A stretch of 64,000 nt of DNA from Candidatus Zixiibacteriota bacterium. Lineage in GTDB: Bacteria; Zixibacteria; MSB-5A5; GN15; JACZUZ01. Under the pieces are notes generated by a model. The model did not search any database and had not been told where the DNA came from. It worked only from the letters and a program-made list of their open reading frames with translations. Where the stretch lies: NCBI GenBank assembly GCA_024280775.1, contig JAJRPM010000015.1, forward strand, positions 207,721-271,720, read 5' to 3'. Positions 1-7,921 of the stretch are shown here, piece after piece; positions within the stretch are counted from its first letter, which is position 1; each line of letters begins with the position of its first letter. A program made the position numbers and the translations under genes.

Positions 1-1
1 G

Positions 2-775
2 TCTGGGAGGACACTTACTGAGGATTTGGAACTGTCGTTCCGTGCGCAACTTGCAGGCTGGAAGTTTCTCTATCTTGATGACCTGTTAGTGCCGACTGAA
101 TTGCCGGCTTCGGTTCGCGGTTTTCGCTCACAGCAATATCGCTGGGCCAAAGGGGCGGTGGAGACTGCGTTGCAGATGCTTCCGACTATTTGGCGTGCGA
201 GTATTCCTTTACGTCAGAAAATCGCCGCTACTTTGCATTTGACGCACAAGTTTATAAATCTAGTGATGGTGGCCTTGGCGCTGACTCTGGTTCCGGCGTT
301 GTACTTGCGTTTGGAGGGTGGCATTGAGAAGTTGTTTTTGGTGGACCTGCCTATTTTTCTGCTGGGGGCTGGGTCAATGTCTATTTTCTACGGGATATCA
401 TTCCGGCGCACCAATAAGAATCCTAAGCTACGTGACACATTGATTCTTCCATTTTTGACTTCATTAGGAGTGGCCTTGGCAGTCAATAATACTCGTGCGG
501 TTTTTTCGGCGCTACTGGGAAGACGGTCTGAGTTTGTCAGGACTCCTAAGAGCGGCGTTGATGAGAGAACTGACGGCTCTTTGCCAAAGTCTTACCGCAT
601 GAAGAGTGACGCCTCAACGCACATTGAGGCGGGACTGGCGTTGTATGCTACAGTTTCAGTTGGAATTGCATTGTCATTACACTTGTATTTCACAGCCCCT
701 TTCCTTGCGACATTTGCTGTGGGTTATAGTTATTTGACATTCCTGAATTATCGAGAATCCCGAGTCGTGAGTTGA
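2..775 (+). CDS. Family 2 glycosyltransferase, C-terminal part (gene starts before the window)
   Basis: The track starts this ORF at a TTG (base 26), but the frame is open to the window edge and the extra codons read as family sequence (TLTEDLELSFRAQLAGW). The gene is therefore 5'-truncated by the window. TED is the acidic catalytic-base motif of processive BcsA-like GT2 enzymes, and QQYRW is their Q-x-x-R-W acceptor-site motif. About five hydrophobic segments follow, so this is a membrane glycosyltransferase that probably uses a nucleotide-sugar. The substrate cannot be told from sequence. The stop TGA almost abuts the next gene, so the two are probably cotranscribed. Confidence 0.85.
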   Translation, partial: SGRTLTEDLELSFRAQLAGWKFLYLDDLLVPTELPASVRGFRSQQYRWAKGAVETALQMLPTIWRASIPLRQKIAATLHLTHKFINLVMVALALTLVPALYLRLEGGIEKLFLVDLPIFLLGAGSMSIFYGISFRRTNKNPKLRDTLILPFLTSLGVALAVNNTRAVFSALLGRRSEFVRTPKSGVDERTDGSLPKSYRMKSDASTHIEAGLALYATVSVGIALSLHLYFTAPFLATFAVGYSYLTFLNYRESRVVS

Positions 776-780
776 ATCAC

Positions 781-1425
781 ATGAGTAAGGGCGCAGAACT
801 TGGAATAGGCTTGATGGCGCGTGCGCCGCAGTTGGGGCGGGTTAAGACGCGTCTTGGGGCTGATATTGGCGCCGAAAAAGCCACTGCGGTGTATTGCGAT
901 TTACTTGAGCATATCTCTGCCGACTTGGTTACTGAGACCGGGAAGCTGTGTGGTAGCGCTGTTAGCTTTTGCTGGTTTGCTGACCCTGAAGAATCGATTC
1001 CTTTGCTAAGAAAGCAGTACCAAGGGTTTGAGGATTTCTTTGGGCAATGTGACGGAGACCTTGGTGCGAGGATGAAACATGCGCTGGAGACGCTTTTGCA
1101 ACGATACCAGTACGCGGCGCTTATTGGCGCGGACATCCCTGATACTTCTGCTGGACACATAAACGATGCTCTTGCGGCTTTAAAAGAGCATGATGTTGTG
1201 CTGGGCCCTACGTTTGATGGCGGTTATTACTTGATAGGTGTTGCCAAGGCGCATATTGAGCTGTTCAGCGGAATACCCTGGAGCGCTGAGGATACTTTTG
1301 CGAAGACAATTGCGGCCTGTGAGTCTGCCGGTCTTAGCTATCATCTCTTGGAGACTCTTGGGGACCTGGATGTACTCTCCGACTTTGAGAGAATCAAGTG
1401 GCGACCTAATTCAGTGGATATTTAA
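781..1425 (+). CDS. TIGR04282/DUF2064 family glycosyltransferase
   Basis: A GT-A-fold protein of about 214 residues. The N-terminal MARAPQLGRVKTRLG block, the central LIGADIPD and the GPTFDGGYYLIG motif match the DUF2064/TIGR04282 family, which is named from arsenosugar clusters but is widespread in sugar-transfer loci. The track start is a TTG overlapping the upstream stop. I prefer the ATG nine bases later because it directly precedes the conserved N-terminus. Translation coupling through the TTG remains possible. It pairs with the membrane glycosyltransferase upstream. The real donor and acceptor are unknown. Confidence 0.8.
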   Translation: MSKGAELGIGLMARAPQLGRVKTRLGADIGAEKATAVYCDLLEHISADLVTETGKLCGSAVSFCWFADPEESIPLLRKQYQGFEDFFGQCDGDLGARMKHALETLLQRYQYAALIGADIPDTSAGHINDALAALKEHDVVLGPTFDGGYYLIGVAKAHIELFSGIPWSAEDTFAKTIAACESAGLSYHLLETLGDLDVLSDFERIKWRPNSVDI

Positions 1426-1451
1426 TTTGCGAAAAAACTGAATTTGAAAAA

Positions 1452-1490
1452 GAAAGAGCGGATGGGGCCAAAGCCACATCCGCTCTCTTT
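1452..1490. terminator. Bidirectional terminator between convergent genes
   Basis: The inverted repeat GAGCGGATG...CATCCGCTC (one mismatch, then GG/CC) has A-rich sequence on its left and T-rich sequence on its right. It lies between the end of the glycosyltransferase pair (+) and the end of cheW (-), so it can serve both strands. Confidence 0.75.
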
Positions 1491-1518
1491 GTACTAATCC
1501 TAATGGCGCTGACTTGGG

Positions 1519-2016
1519 TTAGGACGCAACCGCGCCGATGCTTTCCAAGTCGATTACTTTTGAGAGGTCGAGGAAAATCAAGAGGCGATCTTCCATCTTT
1601 GCCACGCCTTGAATGTACTCGGCGTTGGCTCCGGTGGCGATATCCGGTGGCGGCTCGATGGTCGATACCGGGATTCTCAGCACTTCAGAGACTGAATCGA
1701 CAATCAACCCCATCACATGTGAATCGATATCGACTACTACTATGCGGGTGTTTTTGTCATTGTCCTGATGTGCGACTCCAAGACGTTTGCGCAAATCTAT
1801 GATGGGTATCACTTTTCCGCGAAGATTGATTACACCTTCAACGTAGGCTGGCGCCTGGGGCACCTTAGTGATATCAACCATGCGATTGATTTCCTGCACC
1901 TTGGTGATATCGACACCGAATTCTTCAGGACCGATGTTGAACGAAACGAGTTGTAGCAATTCGTCGCCAACGGCGGCCGCTGTTGCGGCTTTTGTGACAG
2001 TGAGTTCTTGTGACAT
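1519..2016 (-). CDS. cheW: Chemotaxis coupling protein CheW
   Basis: A 165-residue single-domain CheW that links chemoreceptors to the CheA kinase. The double SH3-like fold is recognisable by FGVDITKVQEI near residue 33, the hallmark NLRGKVIPIIDLRKRLG around residue 68, and the VMGLIVDSVSEV strand pair. The length is typical of stand-alone CheW. The ATG has AAGGGA about 9 bases upstream. No cheA, receptor or other chemotaxis gene is next to it, so it is an orphan here and its partners must lie elsewhere. It converges with the glycosyltransferase pair across a shared terminator. Confidence 0.95.
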   Translation of the reverse strand: MSQELTVTKAATAAAVGDELLQLVSFNIGPEEFGVDITKVQEINRMVDITKVPQAPAYVEGVINLRGKVIPIIDLRKRLGVAHQDNDKNTRIVVVDIDSHVMGLIVDSVSEVLRIPVSTIEPPPDIATGANAEYIQGVAKMEDRLLIFLDLSKVIDLESIGAVAS

Positions 2017-2453
2017 GTAGGATTCCCTTCTTTTGCTGTCGCATGGGCGACTATAAATGGATTAGTCTTCTTCGCTATCCCTGAATCTAGCTTGGCGGTT
2101 GAAAGATATTTGCTACTGTCAAGGACTCGGTATATATATCGGGAGGAACTATGGGGGCTTCACATACCTGAAGCTTAAATGTTCAACTTCAGGCAATAGA
2201 GAAATGACGACTAGTGTTTCATTGTGAATTACTCCCACTATATTGGGAACCCAAGCGCTACTTGGATGTTATCATAGGTAGAGTCATTGCGCTTTGGGCG
2301 CTGGCATGTTGGAGAGTAGGTTTCTTCAATCAAAGATGATTTAGAATGTCGCGGTGTCCGCAACCTCGGGTAGTTGACTAATCCCCTCTACCCTGCGGGC
2401 GCCGTCGCATATCCCCGATTCGCCGTTCGTTTTCAATCCCACAATCAGACAAA
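2017..2453. other. Intergenic region upstream of cheW
   Basis: No coding sequence is supported here. It presumably holds the cheW promoter on the minus strand. A 7-bp inverted repeat (CCTGAAG...CTTCAGG, about 2167-2193) is the only clear structure. I could not identify a convincing -10/-35 pair. Confidence 0.5.
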
Positions 2454-2490
2454 AATAATAGGGAGCCACATGATGTGGCTCCCTATTATC
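2454..2490 (-). terminator. Rho-independent terminator of the DUF3179 selenoprotein gene
   Basis: A near-perfect hairpin ATAATAGGGAGCCACA / TGTGGCTCCCTATTAT with a 3-nt loop lies 30 bases past the DUF3179 stop on the minus strand. It is followed on that strand by a T-rich run. Confidence 0.85.
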
Positions 2491-2520
2491 AATTGCTGCT
2501 AACTACTAAAAGAATCGGGG

Positions 2521-3585
2521 CTAACTGTTAGGCCAGAATCTCCCTACGGTTGTGTGCGGGAAGAAACTCTTCCAGGCGAACCAAAAAGTTGTTATCACAG
2601 GCATTGGCTCGAAGCCGTCCTGACCAGCCCGGAAATCAGCCGGTGAGACGGTTTTGCCATTGAATTTGACGTCGCCGTTGATTTCGACATTCAGCTTTCC
2701 TTTGCGTGCATTATCGGCGCTGGTGGAATAGGCGAATGCATCCCCGGTGGCCGGGTCGTAGAATACTACAGCAACCTTATCGGTGAATACCACTTTGGAA
2801 GCGGCGGCTGTCTTCACTTCGGCTAGCGGTAGGGCTACTGCCTCACGGCCGATGCGCACACCCAGCGCTTGGGCCTTTGTGCCTAGTTCTTCGGATTCGA
2901 TTGTGTGTCCGAAGATTCCAATGCGGGCTGTGTCGGCGAAATATCGTTTGTAGTAGGAGCCTTTGTCGCCCTTTGCTTCTTTCTTGAGAAACTTGGCGTT
3001 GGGGTATTGGGATAGTACAGCCGAGAATTTCATAAACTCTGAAGGGACTAACTCCAAGGTATTCCCCATCGCTGAGCCTTCCAGGGCGTCACCGGAGATT
3101 TGCGACCACAGCGACGAGGTCTGGCGGTCCATCAATACAAGTGCGTCTTTCCACAATGACCCGGAGGCCTCGAAGGTATAGGTTTTTCCTTCAATCTCTG
3201 CGGCATACACGATGCCGGTATAGCAGAGTGGTCACCAGGTCACCGCTATCGCGGCGCCTCCTATGTGGTCGTTTACTACTTCATGTCCGTCGAGGTGCCA
3301 AATCGAATAGGCCTTGACCTCATCGCCGCTCCGCACGACCATCATGGGCTCTTCAGCGTAGTAAAGACTTTCGGCCTTTGCCGCTGTCACAAATTCAGGC
3401 TTGAAAATCGCTGGAATCTGACCGGGTTTGAGAACTGTGTAGAGGGTATCCCCGTTTAGCATTCTGGTTTCTGGTTTGGGTCGTTGGGCGTCAGCCACGG
3501 TTATCGAAACCGCGGAGAGCGCCAATGCCAAGGCGGCGGCTTTGCCAAGCGATGCTCCGAGTGACTGGTACGGAATTCTTGTCAT
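2521..3585 (-). CDS. DUF3179-domain exported protein, putative selenoprotein (UGA at codon 118)
   Basis: The track shows two ORFs, 3232-3585 and 2521-3210. They are in the same frame and are separated only by one TGA (3234-3232) plus sense codons. Read through, the junction is AVTW-U-PLCYTGIVY, which matches the DUF3179 hallmark V-T-Y-C-P-L-C. The TGA therefore sits at the first Cys of the CxxC motif. The upstream part has a signal peptide (hydrophobic core ALALALSAVSITVADA) and the family's N-terminal half (IPAIFKPEFV, HEVVNDHIGG). The downstream part has SLWSQISGDALEG and the terminal TTFWFAWKSFFP block. Full length is 354 residues, a normal family size. A SECIS-like hairpin follows the TGA, and the base after it is C, a weak termination context. 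The biochemical role of DUF3179 is not known to me. A UxxC pair suggests periplasmic redox or metal chemistry. The alternative is a Cys-to-stop mutation. Confidence 0.85.
3196..3234 (-). promoter_or_regulatory. UGA codon and candidate bacterial SECIS element in the DUF3179 gene
   Basis: On the coding strand the TGA is followed after 3 nt by stem CTCTGC, a 6-nt 5' bulge (TATACC), upper stem GGCAT, loop CGTGT, then ATGCC and GCAGAG. Both stem sections pair perfectly. The loop begins 21 nt after the UGA and has G in its second position, which fits the usual bacterial SECIS rules as I remember them (loop about 16-37 nt from UGA, G among the first two loop bases). Function is inferred. Confidence 0.65.
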
Positions 3586-4097
3586 TACTTCCGGTTCTTC
3601 CTTTTTTGGTCAACTGTTTGTATATCAGTTGAAAATGAGATATTTCCTGTAGCTGTTTTACAACATTACTCCATCAAACCACAACGTCGGGAAAGGTAAA
3701 TAGGTTTCAAGAGAATAGCCAATTATGAGGATATGGGTTCGTTCGGTAAATATGGTAGCTCGTTGTATCGAGTTGGTAGTGATTTTGTTTCTTTCACTAG
3801 TTCTTCTACTAGAGGTGTTTTTTTGAAATCTGAAGTGAGGTTGTAGGGAAATTGTTTGCGCGATAGGTTCTTGGGCGCCGGAACGACGCCCCTACAGTTT
3901 GAGAGATTCTGCTTGAATCTTGAAAGGCACAGCGCGCTGTGCCCCTACTGTTGTGGGTTTTGAGTTTTGATGTTTGGGGTTGGAGTGGATTATTTGCCCG
4001 GTTGGGGGTTAATCTGTATGTTGGGTTTGAATTGGGCGTTTCTTTTGATGTCCGATGTTTGCAGAAACTCTCCAACTCTTAGTAATAGGGCTTAATA
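3586..4097. other. Gene-free interval with palindromic repeats
   Basis: It holds the upstream region of the DUF3179 gene (-) and of the M29 aminopeptidase (+). The ORF at 3809-4075 (-) runs through repeats and has no family features, so I do not call it. Two GCCCCTAC-ended palindromes are listed separately. Confidence 0.6.
3873..3948. repeat. Two GCCCCTAC-ended palindromic repeat units
   Basis: Unit one (about 3873-3895) is GGGCGCCG-GAA-CGACGCCC followed by CTAC, with one imperfection. Unit two (about 3926-3948) is the perfect palindrome GGCACAGCGCGCTGTGCC followed by CCTAC. The same CCCCTAC tail ends the element at 5385-5430 on the other side of the aminopeptidase gene. Only the tail is conserved, and the palindromic stem sequence differs between copies. 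Confidence 0.65.
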
Positions 4098-5228
4098 ATG
4101 AAAGACAAAAGAAACACCACGCTGGCTCGGAATTTGATTGATTACTCTACTGAATTGAAGGCTGGTGAGACGGTTTATATTGAGATTAAGGGGCGGGATG
4201 CGCTTGAGTTGGGCAAGGAGCTTATCAAACGCGCTACCGAGGTCGGGGCGAATCCGTTTTGGTTCTACAATGATGAGTCATTGTTGCGTCAGTGGATGAA
4301 GACCGCTAGTGAGGAGCAATTCAAATTGCAGGCGGATTATCATCTTTCGATGATGCAGAAGGCTGACGCTTACATTGGGGTTCGCGGCTCGGATAATGCT
4401 TTTGATTTGGCGGATGTTGATGAGGAGCAACGTAAGAGATATTCACAGCTTTTCTATAAGCCGGTTCATCTTGAGGAGCGGGTTAAGCGCACTCGTTGGG
4501 TGGTTATGCGTTATCCAAATAATGCAATGGCGCAGTTGGCGGAGACTTCGCAGGAGGCCTTTGAGGATTTCTATTATGATGTTTGCTGTTTGGACTATGC
4601 GAAGATGTCCAAGGCGATGAATCCGCTCAAGGCGCTGATGGCCTCAACTGATAAAGTGCACATTAAGTCTCCGGGGACTGATCTTACTTTTTCGATTAAG
4701 GATATTCCGATTGTTAAGTGTGACGGTCAACGGAATATTCCTGATGGTGAATGTTATACCGCGCCGGTGCGTGAGTCTGCTAACGGGGTTATTACTTTTA
4801 ATTGCCCTTCGATGTATAATGGCAAGGTTCACGAAAAGATTTCGCTAACTTTTGAGAACGGTAAGGTTGTTAAGTCGAGCGCAGGTTCAAATGCGGATCA
4901 TTTGGAGCAGACACTTAACACTGATGAGGGCGCACGCTATGTTGGTGAGTTTGCAATTGGTGTGAATCCGTTTATTCTGCATCCGATGAAAGACACGCTC
5001 TTTGATGAAAAAATCAAAGGCTCCTTCCACTTCACCCCCGGCCAGTGCTATGACGAAGCGCCGAATGGCAATCAATCATCGATTCATTGGGATATGGTGC
5101 TGATTCAACGCCCTGAGTATGGCGGCGGTGAGATTTGGTTTGACGACAAACTTATCCGTAAGGATGGTGTGTTTACTGATGCTGATATGGAGCGCGGGTT
5201 TTCGGCTGAGGAGCTGAAGGCTAGTTGA
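4098..5228 (+). CDS. M29 family aminopeptidase (AmpS/PepS type)
   Basis: A 376-residue cytoplasmic metallo-aminopeptidase of family M29, which removes N-terminal residues using two metal ions. The N-terminal half binds substrate and dimerises. The C-terminal half carries the recognisable motifs NIPDGE (about residue 215), GEFAIGVNPF (about residue 277) and SIHWDMVL (about residue 327), which supply acidic and His metal ligands. There is no signal peptide. The ATG follows a weak AGGG. The gene stands alone and is bracketed by palindromic repeats on both sides, so it is probably monocistronic. Confidence 0.9.
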   Translation: MKDKRNTTLARNLIDYSTELKAGETVYIEIKGRDALELGKELIKRATEVGANPFWFYNDESLLRQWMKTASEEQFKLQADYHLSMMQKADAYIGVRGSDNAFDLADVDEEQRKRYSQLFYKPVHLEERVKRTRWVVMRYPNNAMAQLAETSQEAFEDFYYDVCCLDYAKMSKAMNPLKALMASTDKVHIKSPGTDLTFSIKDIPIVKCDGQRNIPDGECYTAPVRESANGVITFNCPSMYNGKVHEKISLTFENGKVVKSSAGSNADHLEQTLNTDEGARYVGEFAIGVNPFILHPMKDTLFDEKIKGSFHFTPGQCYDEAPNGNQSSIHWDMVLIQRPEYGGGEIWFDDKLIRKDGVFTDADMERGFSAEELKAS

Positions 5229-5243
5229 CGGGGATTGAATTTT

Positions 5244-5277
5244 GTAGGTCAAGTCCCCCTTTTAGGGACTTGACACT
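5244..5277. repeat. GTCAAGTCCC palindromic repeat, copy 1 (inverted orientation)
   Basis: GTAGGTCAAGTCCCC, a short T/A centre, then AGGGACTTGACACT. The arms GTCAAGTCCC and GGGACTTGAC are reverse complements. This copy is the reverse complement of copies 2 and 3 and starts 15 bases after the aminopeptidase stop, so it could also act as its 3' hairpin. Confidence 0.85.
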
Positions 5278-5318
5278 TTAACTAATGGCTAATTATTGTC
5301 AATAAGGCAAGAGGCAAA

Positions 5319-5349
5319 GTCAAGTCCCTAAAAAGGGGACTTGACCTAC
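5319..5349. repeat. GTCAAGTCCC palindromic repeat, copy 2
   Basis: GTCAAGTCCCT-AAAA-AGGGGACTTGACCTAC. It is identical in its core to copy 3 and inverted relative to copy 1, so copies 1 and 2 can also pair with each other over about 30 bases. Confidence 0.85.
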
Positions 5350-5384
5350 GTGGCTCTCGCTTTGGTGTAGCCAAACCTGGAAGA

Positions 5385-5430
5385 GTAGGGGCAGGGTTTC
5401 CCTGCCCGGGCGCCGAGACGGCGCCCCTAC
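5385..5430. repeat. Composite GTAGGGGC...GCCCCTAC palindromic element
   Basis: Outer arms GTAGGGGC and GCCCCTAC enclose two adjacent hairpins, GGGCAGGG-TTT-CCCTGCCC and GGGCGCCG-AGA-CGGCGCCC. Together they could form a cloverleaf or three-way junction. It shares the CCCCTAC end with the units at 3873-3948. Confidence 0.75.
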
Positions 5431-5451
5431 GAGAGGTAAAAATCGCGGGAA

Positions 5452-5485
5452 AGTGTCAAGTCCCTAAAAAGGGGACTTGACCTAC
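5452..5485. repeat. GTCAAGTCCC palindromic repeat, copy 3
   Basis: AGTGTCAAGTCCCTAAAAAGG, then GGACTTGACCTAC, in the same orientation as copy 2. It lies about 30 bases beyond the EamA stop (minus strand) and may serve as its 3' hairpin. Confidence 0.85.
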
Positions 5486-5517
5486 TTGGTAGCTGGTATA
5501 TGCCTTGCCGTATTGTG

Positions 5518-6507
5518 TCAGTCCTGTGACGACGGCACTTTTTTGTTGAATGTTAGTTCTACCGCCAACACTCCGGCTATTACAAGTAGACCGCCTAGGG
5601 CGAAGTGGTAGGTTATGGTTTCGCCTATCATTAGGTAGGCCAGGGCTACTACTATTATTGGTTGTAGGTTGTGGAAGGGGGCTATTCGGGAGGCTTCGAA
5701 GTATTTTATGGCCCAGTACCATAGGACGTAGGCGCCGACTGACAGGCCGGTGCCCAGGTATATTACTGCGCCCCAGCCTTCGGGGCTGATTGCGCCGAGG
5801 TCTACGTCGCGGGTCATGTAGATTCCGAAGGGTGAGTAGACAATTGTGCCGGCCAGCGCGGCGTAGGCGGTTACTTTGAAGGCGCCGTAGCGCTCGACTA
5901 GTGGTTTGCCCAGCACGGTGTACAGGCCCCAGACTATTACTGCTATCAGGATGATGAAGTCGCCGTAGAGCATATCGGCGCTGAATTTTACGCCCTGCTG
6001 TGAGATGATTACTACCGCTCCTATTACCGCTAGCGTCACACCTATTCCTCTGCGCGCGGTGAAGCGCTCTTTTAGGATGAATAGTGAAAAGATGTAAATG
6101 AAAATCGGGGTGAAGGCGAATAGTAGTGAACCGTGGGTGGCGGTTGTGAAGTTTTGGCCGTAGATGTACATCGCTTGATTGAACACTACTATCATTATTC
6201 CCAGTCCGGCGATCTTTATTGCGTCTTTACGCGGGATGCGAACTTTGTCGCCCAGCCAGGGCATCAGCGCCAGCATCACCACTGTGGCAATTAAGAAACG
6301 AAAAAAAGCAAAGGTGAATGGCGGGACATCACGCAGACCGATTTTGGTAATCGGGAATGCAAGGCCACCGAGTATTTGCTGGATTACGATTACAGTGTAA
6401 AGATTGAGACGGGTCGGAGTTTTCCGAACGCTATTTGGTGGGTGACTATCCGCAGACGCAGAACTCCCGCTTTCGCGAGAGCTCTGCTTGCCCGGGAACT
6501 TGTTCAA
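5518..6507 (-). CDS. EamA/DMT-family transporter
   Basis: A 329-residue inner-membrane protein made of two EamA repeats (about residues 36-165 and 180-315) with roughly ten hydrophobic helices. The Pro and charge pattern is typical (GLAFPITKIGL, FILKERFT, MIGETITYHF). Relatives export amino acids or other small metabolites, and the substrate cannot be told. The start is a TTG whose bases overlap the stop of the upstream dipeptidase (TTGA), so translation is probably coupled. No better start was seen before the first helix. The Ser-rich N-terminus (residues 8-25) is likely cytoplasmic and disordered. Coupling to a peptidase suggests handling of peptide-derived amino acids. Confidence 0.85.
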   Translation of the reverse strand: MNKFPGKQSSRESGSSASADSHPPNSVRKTPTRLNLYTVIVIQQILGGLAFPITKIGLRDVPPFTFAFFRFLIATVVMLALMPWLGDKVRIPRKDAIKIAGLGIMIVVFNQAMYIYGQNFTTATHGSLLFAFTPIFIYIFSLFILKERFTARRGIGVTLAVIGAVVIISQQGVKFSADMLYGDFIILIAVIVWGLYTVLGKPLVERYGAFKVTAYAALAGTIVYSPFGIYMTRDVDLGAISPEGWGAVIYLGTGLSVGAYVLWYWAIKYFEASRIAPFHNLQPIIVVALAYLMIGETITYHFALGGLLVIAGVLAVELTFNKKVPSSQD

Positions 6508-7889
6508 GCGCTGACAGCGCTTTCGTCTTTGACTTTCGCTAGTTCGTCAAGTAGCGCCACTGCAGTGCGGCAACCACCTTCGAAATCTTCGTAGCGATAT
6601 TTTTCGTTGGGGCTGTGCGCGTTGTCGTCATGTTGACCGAAGCCTAACAACAAAGTGTTTAGGCCCAGCAGTTCTTTGAATACTCCCACTACCGGTATGG
6701 AGCCGCCCTCTTTCATGAATAGAGGTTCGACACCGAAGCCGGTTTTCAGGGCGCGTCCAGCGGCTTCTAGCCAGGGGCCGTCGGTTGGGGTTTCTACCGC
6801 CGGGGTGGCTTCACGCTCAAAGACTTCTACGGTCACTCCTTTTGGCGCTAGCTCTTTGATCTTTTTGACTACTGCGGCGCTTACTTTGTCGGGGTTTTGA
6901 CTGGGGACCATGCGCATGGTGATTTTGCAGGTGGCCCATGACGGAATGATTGTCTTGGCGCCTTCGCCTTGATAGCCGCCGGTTATGCCGTTGATATCGA
7001 GAGTCGGTCTGCGCCAGGTGCGCTCTAAGGTTGTGAATCCTTTTTCGCCTACTACTTCGGGAATGCCGAGTCCTTTGGCATATTCGGCTTCATCAACTTC
7101 GAGTTTTTTCCATGACTCTTTTTCGAAGTCGGTCACCGGGTCTACGTCATCGTAGTAGCCATCGACTGTTATGTGATGGTCTTTGTCTTTGAGGCCGGCG
7201 ATTATTTCGCAGAGTGCGTTGATGGGGTTTTCAATTGCGCCACCGAAAGAGCCGGAATGGACATCACGGTCGGGGCCGGTTACTTTTACTTCGATGAAAA
7301 CGATTCCTCGTAAGCCATAAGTGACAGCAGGTTTTCCGGGTGCAAATTGCGAACCATCGGAGACTACGACGATGTCGGCTTTTAGTTTTTCTAGATTGCT
7401 CTCAATGAATTTCGGCAGGTTTGCGGAGGAGACCTCTTCCTCGCCTTCTATCATGAGCTTAACGTTCATGGGAAGTTCGCCGTTGGTTTTCAGATGTGAT
7501 TCTATAGCTTTGATGTGGGCGAAGACCTGACCTTTGTCATCGGTTGCGCCGCGGGCGTAGATTACGTTATCGATTAACACCGGCTCGAAGGGGCCGCTTT
7601 TCCAGAGTTCGAGTGGCTCGGGGGGTTGGACATCATAGTGGCCGTAGATTAAGACTGTCGGCAATGAGTCGGAGACGATGCGCTCGGCATAGACAACCGG
7701 ATGACCGTCGGTTTTGCATACTTCGGCGGTCATGCCGATTCCTTCAAGGTGTTCTTTTACCCAATTGGCGCAGTCTTTTACATCCTGCTTGTGATCGCTT
7801 TGCGCTGAGACAGATTTGAAACGTAAAAATTCAAAGTATTCAGCGAGGCGTTGCTCTTTTTGGCTTTCGAGATATTCAGCTGGTGACAT
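6504..7889 (-). CDS. M20 family dipeptidase (CNDP/PepV-like)
   Basis: A 461-residue M20 zinc peptidase that hydrolyses dipeptides or N-acyl amino acids. Visible active-site blocks are GHYDVQPPEPLELW (metal His, about residue 84), GATDDKGQ (bridging Asp, about residue 115), EGEEEVSS (catalytic Glu pair), VSDGSQF (metal Asp) and GFGQHDDNAHSPNE near the C-terminus (metal His). The lid domain sits between them, from about residue 200. It has no signal peptide, so it is cytoplasmic. AAGGGG lies 8 bases before the ATG. Its stop overlaps the EamA start, giving a two-gene unit. Confidence 0.93.
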   Translation of the reverse strand: MSPAEYLESQKEQRLAEYFEFLRFKSVSAQSDHKQDVKDCANWVKEHLEGIGMTAEVCKTDGHPVVYAERIVSDSLPTVLIYGHYDVQPPEPLELWKSGPFEPVLIDNVIYARGATDDKGQVFAHIKAIESHLKTNGELPMNVKLMIEGEEEVSSANLPKFIESNLEKLKADIVVVSDGSQFAPGKPAVTYGLRGIVFIEVKVTGPDRDVHSGSFGGAIENPINALCEIIAGLKDKDHHITVDGYYDDVDPVTDFEKESWKKLEVDEAEYAKGLGIPEVVGEKGFTTLERTWRRPTLDINGITGGYQGEGAKTIIPSWATCKITMRMVPSQNPDKVSAAVVKKIKELAPKGVTVEVFEREATPAVETPTDGPWLEAAGRALKTGFGVEPLFMKEGGSIPVVGVFKELLGLNTLLLGFGQHDDNAHSPNEKYRYEDFEGGCRTAVALLDELAKVKDESAVSA

Positions 7890-7921
7890 GTATGTAACCC
7901 CTTGTTTGACGCCAACGGCGC

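Noticed and set aside
2521-3585. DUF3179 gene as a pseudogene split by a nonsense mutation
   Set aside because: Both halves keep family motifs, the stop is exactly at a Cys codon, a SECIS-like hairpin follows, and a second gene shows the same pattern.
3809-4075. 88-residue minus-strand ORF before the M29 gene
   Set aside because: It runs through GCCCCTAC palindromic repeats and gives a low-complexity product without a start signal.
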